DNA of 64,000 nucleotides from assembly GCF_900115475.1 (NCBI RefSeq), contig NZ_FOWP01000015.1, forward strand, positions 39,110-103,109, written 5' to 3'. Shown piece after piece: positions 8,491 to 16,741 of the stretch; positions within the stretch are counted from its first letter, which is position 1, and each line of letters starts with the position of its first letter. The notes under the pieces are model-generated. The model searched no databases and had not been told where the DNA came from. It saw nothing but the letters and a program-made list of their open reading frames with translations. The position numbers and the translations under genes were made by a program. The stretch is from Ectopseudomonas composti (lineage in GTDB: Bacteria > Pseudomonadota > Gammaproteobacteria > Pseudomonadales > Pseudomonadaceae).

Positions 8491-8817
8491 TCATGCTTCT
8501 TCGGCGGCCATTTCCACGTCGTGGGCGATCAATGCAACCAGAGCATTTTGCTGGCGGCGCGACAGCTGACGGAAACGCTGCAGCAGCTCTCGCTCATGCA
8601 GGCTCAGATCAGGGCTGTCGAGACGCAGGCTGAGATCCTCATCCAGAGCGCCTTCCTGCAGCATGCTCTGCTCCAGACGGGCGATGATTTCAGAGTTCAT
8701 GCTGCGGTGATGGTTGCGTGCTACGTCAGCAATACGCTCACGCATGCCATCAGGCAAGCGAACGACGAATTTGTCAGCCGTGCGGCTGGAATAAATAGCC
8801 TGTTTCATAGGGCGCAT
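8491..8817 (-). CDS. amrZ: AmrZ (AlgZ) ribbon-helix-helix regulator
   Basis: 108 aa, the exact length I remember for AmrZ. The N-terminal tail is followed by a ribbon-helix-helix unit (DKFVVRLPDGMRERIADVAR...SMNSEIIARLEQS, about 14-60), and the C-terminal tetramerisation segment has LSLHERELLQRFRQLSRRQQ. AmrZ activates alginate and twitching genes and represses fleQ and flagella, and regulates c-di-GMP genes (knowledge from P. aeruginosa and P. fluorescens). It represses its own gene in P. aeruginosa. The start ATG is at 8817. Confidence 0.93.
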   Translation of the reverse strand: MRPMKQAIYSSRTADKFVVRLPDGMRERIADVARNHHRSMNSEIIARLEQSMLQEGALDEDLSLRLDSPDLSLHERELLQRFRQLSRRQQNALVALIAHDVEMAAEEA

Positions 8818-9200
8818 ACATTACCGGTTAGTTCAGGGAGCGATACTGGTAGTCAGTGTCGAGATTGTCACCGGTTTGACCGTCTTTCGCACTAGCCGTT
8901 CAACCGGTACCGCGTTCTGCGTCGTATGACCATAAGGTCAGATGAACAGTTCCTTGACGCCAAATACGTGGCACATTGTGCTTGAGGTAAAGGCTTTATG
9001 CCAGCACCGGCTGTCAGAAATGCGCAGTACTCAGCATTAAGTCCTCCCGTTCGACGTCTCGCTGTGCAAAAGATTCAAGCGATGGTCACCCAAACGTAAC
9101 GACTGCTTCACAGCTCTGACACAGGATCTGCCTACCTTGGTCTACACCAGAAGGCAGCCGAAGCGCCCTCTGTCCATTGATGATAGTAGAGGGCCAGCAC
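8818..9200. other. Divergent intergenic region amrZ-phnC
   Basis: This stretch of 383 bases has no supported gene. It must hold the amrZ promoter (reading left) and the phnC promoter (reading right). Several CCGGT-containing repeats occur on the amrZ side (near 8822, 8870 and 8900). The phnC side carries the Pho-box-like array at 9083-9122. I could not place a convincing AlgU promoter for amrZ. Confidence 0.6.
9083..9122 (+). promoter_or_regulatory. Pho-box-like array upstream of phnC
   Basis: Four 7-mers start exactly 11 bp apart: TGGTCAC (9083), ACGTAAC (9094), GCTTCAC (9105) and CTGACAC (9116). Against the PhoB half-site CTGTCAC/CTGTAAC they match 5, 5, 4 and 6 of 7 positions. PhoB binds 7-bp units separated by 4 bp, usually two per box. 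A TACCTT hexamer (9133-9138) lies about 10 bp after the array, the usual place for the -10 of a PhoB-dependent promoter. Phosphate-starvation control of phn operons is well established; this site is inferred. Confidence 0.55.
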
Positions 9201-10025
9201 ATGAGCGTAGCGATTCGAGTCGACCGTCTGAATAAAAGTTTCGGCCGCAAACAGGCGCTATTCGATCTGGCCCTGTCAGTACAGCCGGGCGAAATGGTGG
9301 CGTTGATCGGCGCCTCGGGTTCAGGCAAGTCGACCCTGCTGCGGCACTTGGCCGGCCTGGCGCGCGGCGATGCCGGCAGCATCGAGGTGCTTGGGCGCCA
9401 GGTGCAGGCCGACGGGCGCCTGAATGGCGACGTGCGCCGCCAGCGCGCCGACATCGGCTACATCTTTCAGCAATTCAACCTGGTCGGCCGTCTCAGCGTT
9501 CTGCAGAACGTGCTGCTCGGCGGTCTCGGCCGGATGCCGCGCTGGCGTGGCAGTCTCAGCCTGTTCAGCCCCGAAGAGAAGCAGCGTGCATTGCAGGCGC
9601 TGGAGCGGGTGGGGTTGGCCGAATTCGCCGCGCAGCGTGCTTCGACCCTGTCCGGTGGTCAGCAGCAGCGTGTGGCCATCGCCCGTGCGTTGTGCCAGCA
9701 GGCCGAGGTGATTCTCGCTGACGAGCCGATCGCCTCGCTCGACCCGGAGTCGGCGCGCAAAGTGATGGAGATTCTCGCCGACATCAACCGTCGCGACGGC
9801 AAGACGGTGGTGGTGACCCTGCATCAGGTCGACTACGCCGTGCGCTATTGCCAGCGTGCCGTGGCACTCAAGGGCGGGCGCATCCATTTCGACGGCCCGA
9901 CAGCGGGTTTCAACCCCGATTTCCTCAACGATCTCTACGGCGGCGATCTCGACATCAGCCTGCTGCTGCCGCAAGGGCAGCGCCCGCGGGCTGTAGAGCG
10001 TCCGCTGACGTTGGCCAAGGCCTGA
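9201..10025 (+). CDS. phnC: Phosphonate ABC transporter ATPase PhnC
   Basis: 274 aa. It has Walker A GASGSGKST, the signature LSGGQQQRVAIARAL, Walker B VILADEPIASLDPES and a switch His in VVVTLHQVDYA. It powers phosphonate uptake with PhnD and PhnE. ATG 9201 is chosen because MSVAIRVDRLNKSF matches the family N-terminus and AGAGGG lies about 8 nt before it; in-frame ATGs at 9177 and 9180 lack support. First gene of the phn locus. Confidence 0.94.
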   Translation: MSVAIRVDRLNKSFGRKQALFDLALSVQPGEMVALIGASGSGKSTLLRHLAGLARGDAGSIEVLGRQVQADGRLNGDVRRQRADIGYIFQQFNLVGRLSVLQNVLLGGLGRMPRWRGSLSLFSPEEKQRALQALERVGLAEFAAQRASTLSGGQQQRVAIARALCQQAEVILADEPIASLDPESARKVMEILADINRRDGKTVVVTLHQVDYAVRYCQRAVALKGGRIHFDGPTAGFNPDFLNDLYGGDLDISLLLPQGQRPRAVERPLTLAKA

Positions 10026-10078
10026 CGTCACCTCCCTCATTCAAACACCAACGCCAACTCGCAACAGGAGTGTGCTCC

Positions 10079-11080
10079 ATGTTCAAACGCATCGGCCAGG
10101 TGCTGGCTGCCTCCGCGCTCGTCACCGGTTCCTTCCTGGGCTCGGCCCAGGCTGCCGAGGAACTCAACTTCGGCATCATCTCCACCGAGTCCTCGCAGAA
10201 CCTCAAGGCCATGTGGGATCCCTTCCTCGCCGACATGAGCAAGCAGACCGGCGTGAAGATCAACGCCTTCTTCGCCCCGGACTATGCCGGGATCATCCAG
10301 GGCATGCGTTTCGACAAGGTTGACGTGGCCTGGTACGGCAACAAGTCGGCGATGGAAGCAGTCGATCGTGCCGGTGGCGAAATCTTCGCCCAGACGGTGG
10401 CGGCCAACGGTGCGCAGGGCTACTACAGCCTGTTGGTGGCGCACAAGGACAGCCCGATCAACTCGGTCGAGGACATGCTCAAGAACGCCAAGAGCCTGAC
10501 CTTCGCCAACGGTGACCCGAACTCCACCTCCGGTTACCTGGTGCCCGGCTACTACGTGTTCGCGCAGAACAACGTCGACGCCGGCAAGGTCTTCAAGCGC
10601 TCGCTCAATGGCAGCCATGAGGTCAATGCGCTGTCGGTGGCCAACAAACAGGTCGACGTCGGCACCTTCAACAGCGAAGGCATGGAGCGTCTGGAAGTGA
10701 CCGCTCCGGACAAGGCCGCACAGCTCAAGGTGATCTGGACTTCGCCGCTGATCCCCTCCGACCCCATCGTCTGGCGCAAGAACCTGCCGCAGGAAACCCG
10801 CGACAAACTGCGCAACTTCTTCATGAGCTACGGCGCCAAGCCGGAGGAGAAGAAGGTACTCGCAGGCCTGCAGTGGGGTCAGTTCAAGGCTTCCGACAAC
10901 GATCAGTTGCTGCCGATCCGCCAGCTCGAACTGTTCAAGAAACGCAGCGAAGTGGCCAACAACGCCACGCTCAAGGACGCCGACAAGCAGGCCCAGCTCA
11001 AGGAGCTGGACGCCGAACTGGCCAAGCTGGAGCAGCGCATGGCCGAGCGTGAGAAGCAAAGCGGCGCCAGCGCCGGCTGA
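10079..11080 (+). CDS. phnD: Phosphonate-binding periplasmic protein PhnD
   Basis: 333 aa. A signal peptide ends near GSAQA-A (residues 21-26). The mature protein fits the PhnD family: ELNFGIISTESSQNLKAMWD, then FFAPDYAGIIQGMRF and WYGNKSAMEAVDRA in the ligand-binding lobes, with a Lys/Glu-rich C-terminal tail that may be a coiled coil (about 290-333). It captures phosphonates in the periplasm and delivers them to PhnE. The start has ACAGGAG about 8 nt upstream. It lies 53 bp after phnC. Confidence 0.94.
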   Translation: MFKRIGQVLAASALVTGSFLGSAQAAEELNFGIISTESSQNLKAMWDPFLADMSKQTGVKINAFFAPDYAGIIQGMRFDKVDVAWYGNKSAMEAVDRAGGEIFAQTVAANGAQGYYSLLVAHKDSPINSVEDMLKNAKSLTFANGDPNSTSGYLVPGYYVFAQNNVDAGKVFKRSLNGSHEVNALSVANKQVDVGTFNSEGMERLEVTAPDKAAQLKVIWTSPLIPSDPIVWRKNLPQETRDKLRNFFMSYGAKPEEKKVLAGLQWGQFKASDNDQLLPIRQLELFKKRSEVANNATLKDADKQAQLKELDAELAKLEQRMAEREKQSGASAG

Positions 11081-11090
11081 CCTCGAGAAG

Positions 11091-11147
11091 CCGCCCCGCA
11101 GTGGTGGGGCGGCCCTCGCAAAGCTCGCCGCTGAAGCGTCTCCCACA
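11091..11147 (+). repeat. phnD-phnE spacer hairpin and half repeat
   Basis: CCGCCCC (11091-11097) pairs with GGGGCGG (11106-11112) around an 8-nt loop. A degenerate half copy of the local repeat family (TCGCCGCTGAAGCGTCTCCCAC) follows at about 11126-11147. The hairpin is not followed by a T run, so it is more likely an RNA stability or processing element than a terminator. Confidence 0.6.
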
Positions 11148-11163
11148 GGATCGAGAGTGACCC

Positions 11164-11955
11164 ATGACCACACTGACCACCGCCACCCCGGTCGCCGACG
11201 GCAAGCGCAGCTGGCTGCAGCTGATCGGCTGGGGCCTGTTCCTTGCCGTGCTCGCCTGGTCCTGGCAGGGCGCGGAAATGAACCCGCTGGCACTGGTGCG
11301 CGATGCCGGCAACATGGCGACCTTCGCCGCCGACTTCTTCCCGCCGGATTTCAGCAACTGGCAGCACTATCTCAAGGAGATGGTGACCACTGTGCAGATC
11401 GCCCTGTGGGGCACGGTGCTGGCCATCGTCTGCGCCATTCCGCTGGGCATCCTCTGTTCCGAGAACATCGTGCCCTGGTGGGTCTACCAACCGGTGCGCC
11501 GGGTGATGGATGCCTGCCGTTCGATCAACGAAATGGTCTTCGCCATGCTCTTCGTCGTCGCGGTCGGGCTCGGCCCCTTCGCCGGTGTACTGGCGCTGTT
11601 CATCAGCACCACCGGGGTGTTGGCCAAACTCTTCGCCGAGGCGGTCGAGGCCATCGACCCAGGTCCGGTCGAGGGCGTGCGCGCCACCGGTGCCAGTGCC
11701 TTGCAGGAGGTGATCTTCGGCGTCATCCCACAGGTGCTGCCGTTGTGGATTTCCTACTCGCTGTACCGCTTCGAGTCCAACGTGCGTTCGGCCACGGTGG
11801 TCGGCATGGTCGGCGCCGGCGGTATCGGGGTGATTCTCTGGGAGGCGATTCGCGGCTTCCAGTTCGCCCAGACCTGCGCACTGCTGATCGTGATCATCCT
11901 GGTAGTGAGCGCTATCGACATCTTGTCCCAACGCCTGCGCAAGCTCTTTATCTGA
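11164..11955 (+). CDS. phnE: Phosphonate ABC transporter permease PhnE
   Basis: 263 aa with about six transmembrane segments. The cytoplasmic coupling loop with EAVEAIDPGPVEGVRATGAS (about 159-178) is the EAA-type motif of binding-protein-dependent permeases. The C-terminus GMVGAGGIGVILWEAIR matches the phosphonate/metal permease family. It forms the membrane channel with PhnC and PhnD. Confidence 0.93.
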   Translation: MTTLTTATPVADGKRSWLQLIGWGLFLAVLAWSWQGAEMNPLALVRDAGNMATFAADFFPPDFSNWQHYLKEMVTTVQIALWGTVLAIVCAIPLGILCSENIVPWWVYQPVRRVMDACRSINEMVFAMLFVVAVGLGPFAGVLALFISTTGVLAKLFAEAVEAIDPGPVEGVRATGASALQEVIFGVIPQVLPLWISYSLYRFESNVRSATVVGMVGAGGIGVILWEAIRGFQFAQTCALLIVIILVVSAIDILSQRLRKLFI

Positions 11956-11993
11956 AGGAGAGGGAGGGCGCCTGCGTGCGCCCTTTGCAAACG

Positions 11994-12698
11994 ATGAACT
12001 TGTCTAGACAAAGCGAACCGCTGTACCGCGAACTGGCCGCCGTGCTGCGCGAAGACGTGCAGCACATGAGCCCGGGCGACTACCTGCCGGGCGAGATGCA
12101 ACTGGCCGCGCGCTTTTCCGTCAACCGCCACACCTTGCGTCGCGCCGTCGACGAGCTGGTGCTCGAGGGCCGTTTGCTGCGTCGCCAGGGCAAGGGCACG
12201 CAGGTACTGGCCAAGCCCCTGGTGTATCCGGTGGAGGCGGGCAGCGCCTTCAGCCAGTCGCTGTCGGCGCTCGGCCACCGGGTCGAGGCCAAGCTGATCG
12301 AGCGCCTGCGTCGCAGCGGCAGCAGCGAGGAATGTCGCCACCTGCAACTGCCTGATGGCAGCGAACTGATCGAACTGGCCACCCTGCGCCTGCTCGACGG
12401 CCAGCCGCTGAGCCTGATCCGCCACCGTTTCTGCGCCAGCCTGGCGCCGCTGTTGGCCGATTACGAAGGCGGTTCGCTGCGCCATTACCTGGGCGAGCGC
12501 GACCTGCCACTGGCGCGCACCTTCAGCCTGATCGGCGCGCGCCTGCCCAGCCGAGAGGAGGCTGCGCACCTGTTGATGCCGCGCCATGCGCCGCTGCTCA
12601 GCGTGCTCACCCTGTCCCGTGACCCCGCCGGTCGCGCGGTGGAGCTGGCGCAATCCAGCAGCCGCGCCGACCGCTTCCAGTACCAGGTCGCGACCTGA
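11994..12698 (+). CDS. phnF: Phosphonate operon regulator PhnF (GntR/HutC)
   Basis: 234 aa. The N-terminal GntR winged helix (about 8-70) contains PGEMQLAARFSVNRHTLRRAVDEL and RRQGKGTQV. The C-terminal UTRA ligand-binding domain (about 85-230) is of the HutC subfamily. PhnF is a predicted repressor of C-P lyase genes. ATG 11994 lacks a clear ribosome-binding site. An in-frame GTG at 11976 has AGGGAGGG about 7 nt upstream and may be the real start, adding VRPLQT. Its stop overlaps the upstream ATG of phnG. Confidence 0.9.
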   Translation: MNLSRQSEPLYRELAAVLREDVQHMSPGDYLPGEMQLAARFSVNRHTLRRAVDELVLEGRLLRRQGKGTQVLAKPLVYPVEAGSAFSQSLSALGHRVEAKLIERLRRSGSSEECRHLQLPDGSELIELATLRLLDGQPLSLIRHRFCASLAPLLADYEGGSLRHYLGERDLPLARTFSLIGARLPSREEAAHLLMPRHAPLLSVLTLSRDPAGRAVELAQSSSRADRFQYQVAT

Positions 12699-12709
12699 TG
12701 GAGACCCGC

Positions 12710-13159
12710 ATGAACCACCAAGACCCGAATATCACCGCGCGCCAGAGCTGGATGGGCGTGTTGGCCCGCGCCGGCGGCGACCTCGACGCCCATGAGGCGG
12801 CACTGAAGGACAGCGCCTACCAGCTGATCCGCGCCCCTGAGGTGGGCATGACCCTGGTGCGCGGGCGCATGGGCGGCACCGGCAGCGCCTTCAACCTGGG
12901 CGAGATGACCGTCACCCGTTGCGTGGTGCGCCTGGCCGACGGCCGCACCGGCTACAGCTATCTGGCCGGCCGTGACAAGCGCCGCGCCGAACTCGCGGCA
13001 CTGGCCGACGCCCACCTGCAGGGCAGCGACCAGGCGCGCTGGCTCAGTTATCTGATCGAACCCCTGGCCCGCCAGCAGCGCGAACAGCGTCTGGCCCAGG
13101 CCGCACGTACCGCCACCACCCAGGTGGAATTCTTCACCCTGGTCAGAGGAGAGGATTGA
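12710..13159 (+). CDS. phnG: C-P lyase core subunit PhnG
   Basis: 149 aa, the usual PhnG size. Typical family text is RQSWMGVLARA near the N-terminus and FNLGEMTVTRCVVRL in the middle. PhnG forms the (PhnG2H2I2J2) core complex that joins phosphonate to ATP. ATG 12710 is chosen because TGGAG lies 6-10 nt before it; an ATG at 12698 overlaps the phnF stop and is also possible. The stop overlaps the phnH start. Confidence 0.92.
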   Translation: MNHQDPNITARQSWMGVLARAGGDLDAHEAALKDSAYQLIRAPEVGMTLVRGRMGGTGSAFNLGEMTVTRCVVRLADGRTGYSYLAGRDKRRAELAALADAHLQGSDQARWLSYLIEPLARQQREQRLAQAARTATTQVEFFTLVRGED

Positions 13160-13770
13160 TGAACACGCCGCAGAGCTCGCACTGGCTGCAACCGGCTTTC
13201 GACGATCCGGTGCTCGATGCCCAGATCAGCTTCCGCGCTGCGCTCGGTGCCCTGGCCGAGCCGGGGCTACCACGCACCATGGACCGCGCACACCTTCTGG
13301 GTGACCTGGCGCCGGCCACTTATGGCCTGTGCCTGGCCTTCCTCGACAGCGACACGCCGCTGTGGCTGGCGCCACGCTTCGATACGCCGCTGATCCGCGC
13401 CAACCTGGCGTTCCACTGCGGTTGCCCGATCGTCGCCGAGCGCGAGATTGCCCTGTTCGCCCTGCTCGACGAGCGTGAGTTGGGAGATCTGTCGGACTTC
13501 GACAATGGTAGCGAGCGCTACCCGGATCAGTCCTGCACGCTGCTGATTCAGCTGGCTGATCTGCATGCCGGAGCCCCTCTGCGCTGGCGTGGCCCGGGCA
13601 TCAAGGACGTGCGCAGCGTCAACCTGCCGTTGCCGGCCTCGTTCTGGCAGCAGCGCCAGGCGCGCAGCGCTTTTCCCCGTGGTCTGGACTGCTTCTTCGC
13701 CGCAGACGGCGAGGTGATCGGCCTGCCGCGCAGCACCCGCGTGCTGATCGAAACCGAGGAGGCTGCCTGA
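13159..13770 (+). CDS. phnH: C-P lyase core subunit PhnH
   Basis: 203 aa. PhnH has a PLP-transferase-like fold without PLP binding and is a structural part of the C-P lyase core. Family text includes FRAALGALAEPG near the N-terminus and GPGIKDVRSVNL near residue 150. The ATG overlaps the phnG stop (ATGA) and AGGAGAGGA lies just upstream. The stop overlaps the phnI ATG. Confidence 0.92.
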   Translation: MNTPQSSHWLQPAFDDPVLDAQISFRAALGALAEPGLPRTMDRAHLLGDLAPATYGLCLAFLDSDTPLWLAPRFDTPLIRANLAFHCGCPIVAEREIALFALLDERELGDLSDFDNGSERYPDQSCTLLIQLADLHAGAPLRWRGPGIKDVRSVNLPLPASFWQQRQARSAFPRGLDCFFAADGEVIGLPRSTRVLIETEEAA

Positions 13771-14846
13771 TGTATGTCGCCGTCAAAGGTGGCGAACGCG
13801 CCATCGACAATGCCCATCAACTGCTGGCCAGCCGTCGCCGTGGCGATACCACCGTCGCCGAACTGGGTGTGCAGCAGGTACGTCAACAGTTGCCGCTGGC
13901 CGTGGCCCGGGTGATGAGCGAGGGCTCGCTGTACGACGAAGAACTGGCCGCACTGGCCATCAAGCAGGCGGCCGGCGACCTGATGGAAGCCATCTTCCTC
14001 TTGCGCGCCTACCGCACCACGCTTCCGCGCTTCGGTGCCAGCGAACCGCTGGACAGCACGCGGATGCAACTGCAGCGGCGCATCTCTGCCACCTTCAAGG
14101 ACCTGCCCGGTGGTCAACTGCTCGGCCCGACCTTCGACTACACCCACCGCCTGCTGGACTTTGCCCTGCTGGCCGAGGGCGAGTACCCGGCACCGGAAAG
14201 CGCCGTGATCGATGAACCGAAAGCCTGCCCTCGGGTGCTGGACTTTCTCGCTGACGAAGGCCTGATGGCCCGTGAGCAGGATGATGGTACCCCGGTGCCG
14301 GACATCACCCGCGAGCCGCTGGCCTTTCCCGCCAAGCGTGCCGAGCGTCTGCAGGCTCTGGCCCGTGGTGATGAAGGCTTCCTCCTGGCGCTGGGTTATT
14401 CCACCCAGCGTGGTTATGGCCGCAACCACCCCTTTGCCGGGGAGATCCGCATCGGTGCCGTCGAGGTGTGGATGACCCCCGCCGAACTGGGTTTCGCCGT
14501 ACCGCTGGGCGACATCGAAATCACCGAATGCGAGATGGTCAACCAGTTCGTCGGTGAAAGCGCCGAGCAGGCGCAGTTCACCCGTGGTTACGGCCTGAGC
14601 TTCGGCTATGCCGAGCGCAAGGCCATGGGCATGGCCCTGGTCGACCGCGCCCTGCGCGCCGGTGAGTACGGTGAAGAAGTGCAGGGCCCGGCGCAGGAGG
14701 AGGAGTTCGTGCTGATGCACTGCGACAATGTCGAGGCCGCCGGCTTCGTCTCGCACCTCAAATTGCCGCACTACGTCGACTTCCAGGCCGAACTGGAACT
14801 GATCCGCAAGCTGCGCCGCCAGGCGCCGGCAGAGGAGAACCGCTGA
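13770..14846 (+). CDS. phnI: C-P lyase core subunit PhnI
   Basis: 358 aa, full length. It begins MYVAVKGGERAIDNAH, a hallmark of PhnI. PhnI replaces adenine of ATP with the phosphonate (nucleosidase/transferase step), helped by PhnG, PhnH and PhnL. Conserved GYGRNHPFAGEIRIG and a C-terminal HCDNVEAAGFVSHLKLPHY are visible. Translational coupling at both ends (ATGA overlaps). Confidence 0.95.
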   Translation: MYVAVKGGERAIDNAHQLLASRRRGDTTVAELGVQQVRQQLPLAVARVMSEGSLYDEELAALAIKQAAGDLMEAIFLLRAYRTTLPRFGASEPLDSTRMQLQRRISATFKDLPGGQLLGPTFDYTHRLLDFALLAEGEYPAPESAVIDEPKACPRVLDFLADEGLMAREQDDGTPVPDITREPLAFPAKRAERLQALARGDEGFLLALGYSTQRGYGRNHPFAGEIRIGAVEVWMTPAELGFAVPLGDIEITECEMVNQFVGESAEQAQFTRGYGLSFGYAERKAMGMALVDRALRAGEYGEEVQGPAQEEEFVLMHCDNVEAAGFVSHLKLPHYVDFQAELELIRKLRRQAPAEENR

Positions 14847-15715
14847 TGAACCTGTCCAATGCAAGCGGCGCCCGCGAGGCGTCGGCCTACAACTTCGCCT
14901 ACCTCGACGAGCAGACCAAACGCATGATCCGTCGTGGCCTGCTCAAGGCCGTATCCATCCCCGGCTACCAGGTGCCCTTCGGCGGCCGCGAGATGCCGCT
15001 GCCCTACGGCTGGGGCACCGGCGGCATGCAGCTGACCGCCGCCATTCTCGGTGCGGATGATGTGCTCAAGGTGATTGACCAGGGCGCTGACGACACCACC
15101 AATGCGGTGTCGATCCGCCGCTTCTTCGCTCGTACTGCCGGCGTCGCCACCACCGAGCGTACGGTTGATGCCAGTGTGATCCAGACCCGCCATCGCATTC
15201 CGGAAACCCCGCTGTCGGCCGGGCAGATCATGGTCTATCAGGTGCCGATTCCCGAGCCGCTGCGCTTTATCGAGCCGAGCGAGCAGGAGACGCGGACCAT
15301 GCATGCGCTGGAGGACTACGGCGTGATGCACGTGAAGCTGTACGAGGACATCGCCACCTTCGGCCATATCGCCACTGCCTACGCCTACCCGGTGACGGTG
15401 GACGCGCGCTACGTGATGGATCCGTCGCCGATTCCCAAGTTCGACAACCCTAAACTGGACATGAGCCCGGCGCTGATGCTGTTCGGTGCCGGCCGTGAGA
15501 AACGCCTCTACGCGGTGCCGCCCTATACCCGGGTGGTCAGCCTGGACTTCGAGGATCACCCCTTCGCCGTGCAGCAGTGGGACGAATGCTGCGCCTTCTG
15601 TGGCAGCAGCGAGTCCTTTCTCGACGAGCTGATCGTCGATGACGCTGGCAGCAAGCGCTACGTCTGCTCCGATACCGACTACTGCCACCAGCGCACCGAG
15701 GAGAATCTGCAATGA
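14846..15715 (+). CDS. phnJ: C-P lyase radical SAM enzyme PhnJ
   Basis: 289 aa. PhnJ cleaves the carbon-phosphorus bond by radical chemistry. The four Cys of the CX2CX21CX5C set are present at C249, C252, C274 and C280, and provide the 4Fe-4S ligands and the thiyl radical site. The N-terminal SGAREASAYNFAYLDEQTK is typical. All catalytic features needed for activity look intact. It overlaps phnI by 1 base and phnK by 4 bases. Confidence 0.96.
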   Translation: MNLSNASGAREASAYNFAYLDEQTKRMIRRGLLKAVSIPGYQVPFGGREMPLPYGWGTGGMQLTAAILGADDVLKVIDQGADDTTNAVSIRRFFARTAGVATTERTVDASVIQTRHRIPETPLSAGQIMVYQVPIPEPLRFIEPSEQETRTMHALEDYGVMHVKLYEDIATFGHIATAYAYPVTVDARYVMDPSPIPKFDNPKLDMSPALMLFGAGREKRLYAVPPYTRVVSLDFEDHPFAVQQWDECCAFCGSSESFLDELIVDDAGSKRYVCSDTDYCHQRTEENLQ

Positions 15716-16521
15716 GCGCCGCCGAACGTCTGCAACCTGTCGTGGCAGCGACTGAGCCGCTGTTCTCGGTGCGTGACCTGACCCGCCTGTACGGCCCGGA
15801 CAAGGGCTGCCAGGGGGTGAGCTTCGACCTTTATCCCGGCGAGGTGCTGGGCATCGTCGGCGAGTCCGGCTCGGGCAAGTCCACCTTGCTCAGCCTGCTT
15901 GCCGGGCGTTGCCCGCCAGATCGCGGCACGGTGAGTTATCGCGGCCGCGACGGTCAGTGGCTGGATCTGTACAGCGCCAGCGAAGCCGAGCGGCGCACGT
16001 TGCTGCGCACCGAATGGGGCTTCGTCGAGCAGAGCCCGCGTGACGGTCTGCGCATGGCGGTGTCGGCCGGCGCCAACATCGGCGAGCGGCTGATGGCCCA
16101 GGGCGTGCGCCACTACGGCGAGTTGCGCGCCGCCGGGCTCGATTGGCTGAGCCAGGTGGAGATCGACCCGACACGCATCGACGACCTGCCGCGCACCTTC
16201 TCCGGCGGCATGCAGCAGCGCCTGCAGATCGCCCGCAACCTGGTGTCCGCGCCGCGCCTGGTGTTTATGGACGAGCCGACTGGCGGGCTGGACGTGTCGG
16301 TGCAGGCGCGCCTGCTGGATCTGCTGCGCGGGTTGGTGCGCGAGCTGGACCTGGCGGTGGTGATCGTCACCCACGACTTGGCGGTGGCGCGCCTGCTGGC
16401 CGACCGGCTGATGGTGATGCGCCGTTCGCGCGTGGTGGAGGCGGGGCTGACCGATCAGATTCTCGACGACCCGCAGCATCCCTATTCGCAGCTGTTGGTG
16501 TCGTCGGTGTTGCAGCCATGA
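15712..16521 (+). CDS. phnK: C-P lyase ATPase PhnK
   Basis: 269 aa ABC-type ATPase without a membrane partner. It has Walker A GESGSGKST, signature FSGGMQQRLQIARNL, Walker B LVFMDEPTGGLDVS and switch His in VIVTHDLAVA. PhnK docks on PhnJ in the C-P lyase complex. It resembles dipeptide transporter ATPases, and the C-terminal HPYSQLLVSSVL is characteristic of that group. After its stop the operon is interrupted by 220 bp of repeats before phnL. Confidence 0.94.
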   Translation: MSAAERLQPVVAATEPLFSVRDLTRLYGPDKGCQGVSFDLYPGEVLGIVGESGSGKSTLLSLLAGRCPPDRGTVSYRGRDGQWLDLYSASEAERRTLLRTEWGFVEQSPRDGLRMAVSAGANIGERLMAQGVRHYGELRAAGLDWLSQVEIDPTRIDDLPRTFSGGMQQRLQIARNLVSAPRLVFMDEPTGGLDVSVQARLLDLLRGLVRELDLAVVIVTHDLAVARLLADRLMVMRRSRVVEAGLTDQILDDPQHPYSQLLVSSVLQP

Positions 16522-16533
16522 CACGTAGTTTCT

Positions 16534-16585
16534 GTAGGAGCGGCTTCAGCCGCGAATCGCTTTTCGCGGCTGAAGCCGCTCCTAC
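16534..16585. repeat. REP-like inverted repeat, family A
   Basis: GTAGGAGCGGCTTCAGCCGCG and its reverse complement face each other with a short spacer. The same sequence recurs at about 29040-29101 and 34640-34707, with degenerate copies at 11126, 41034, 46500 and 59090. It lies between phnK and phnL. Confidence 0.9.
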
Positions 16586-16597
16586 GAGTCACCCTCG

Positions 16598-16623
16598 GTG
16601 GATGGATAAAGCGCCATCCACCC
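16598..16623. repeat. Short inverted repeat, GGTGGATG family
   Basis: GGTGGATGG and CCATCCACC flank ATAAAGCG, followed by CTAC. It resembles a common Pseudomonas intergenic repeat. It sits between two other repeat families in the phnK-phnL gap. Confidence 0.65.
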
Positions 16624-16638
16624 TACAACCACCAACCC

Positions 16639-16698
16639 GTAGCCCGGATGAAATCCGGGAAAACCGTGCCAGCCATCCCCGGGTTGCACCTGGGCTAC
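16639..16698. repeat. Inverted repeat, GTAGCCCGG family
   Basis: GTAGCCCGGATGAAATCCGGG is followed by CCCGGGTTGCACCTGGGCTAC. A shorter relative (TAGCCCGGATTGCATCCGGGCTA) lies at 25490-25512. Both are intergenic. Confidence 0.85.
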
Positions 16699-16741
16699 GC
16701 CCCATAGCAAGAACTCGCTCCTACGGGGTAGAGAGGATCGA

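Noticed and set aside
8818..8960. AlgU (sigma-22) promoter for amrZ (GGAACT near 8948 on the minus strand)
   Set aside because: No matching TCTGA element at 16-17 bp spacing.
11049..11975. Upstream extension of the phnF frame over phnE
   Set aside because: It overlaps the well-supported phnE and has Arg/Pro-rich composition of a shadow frame.
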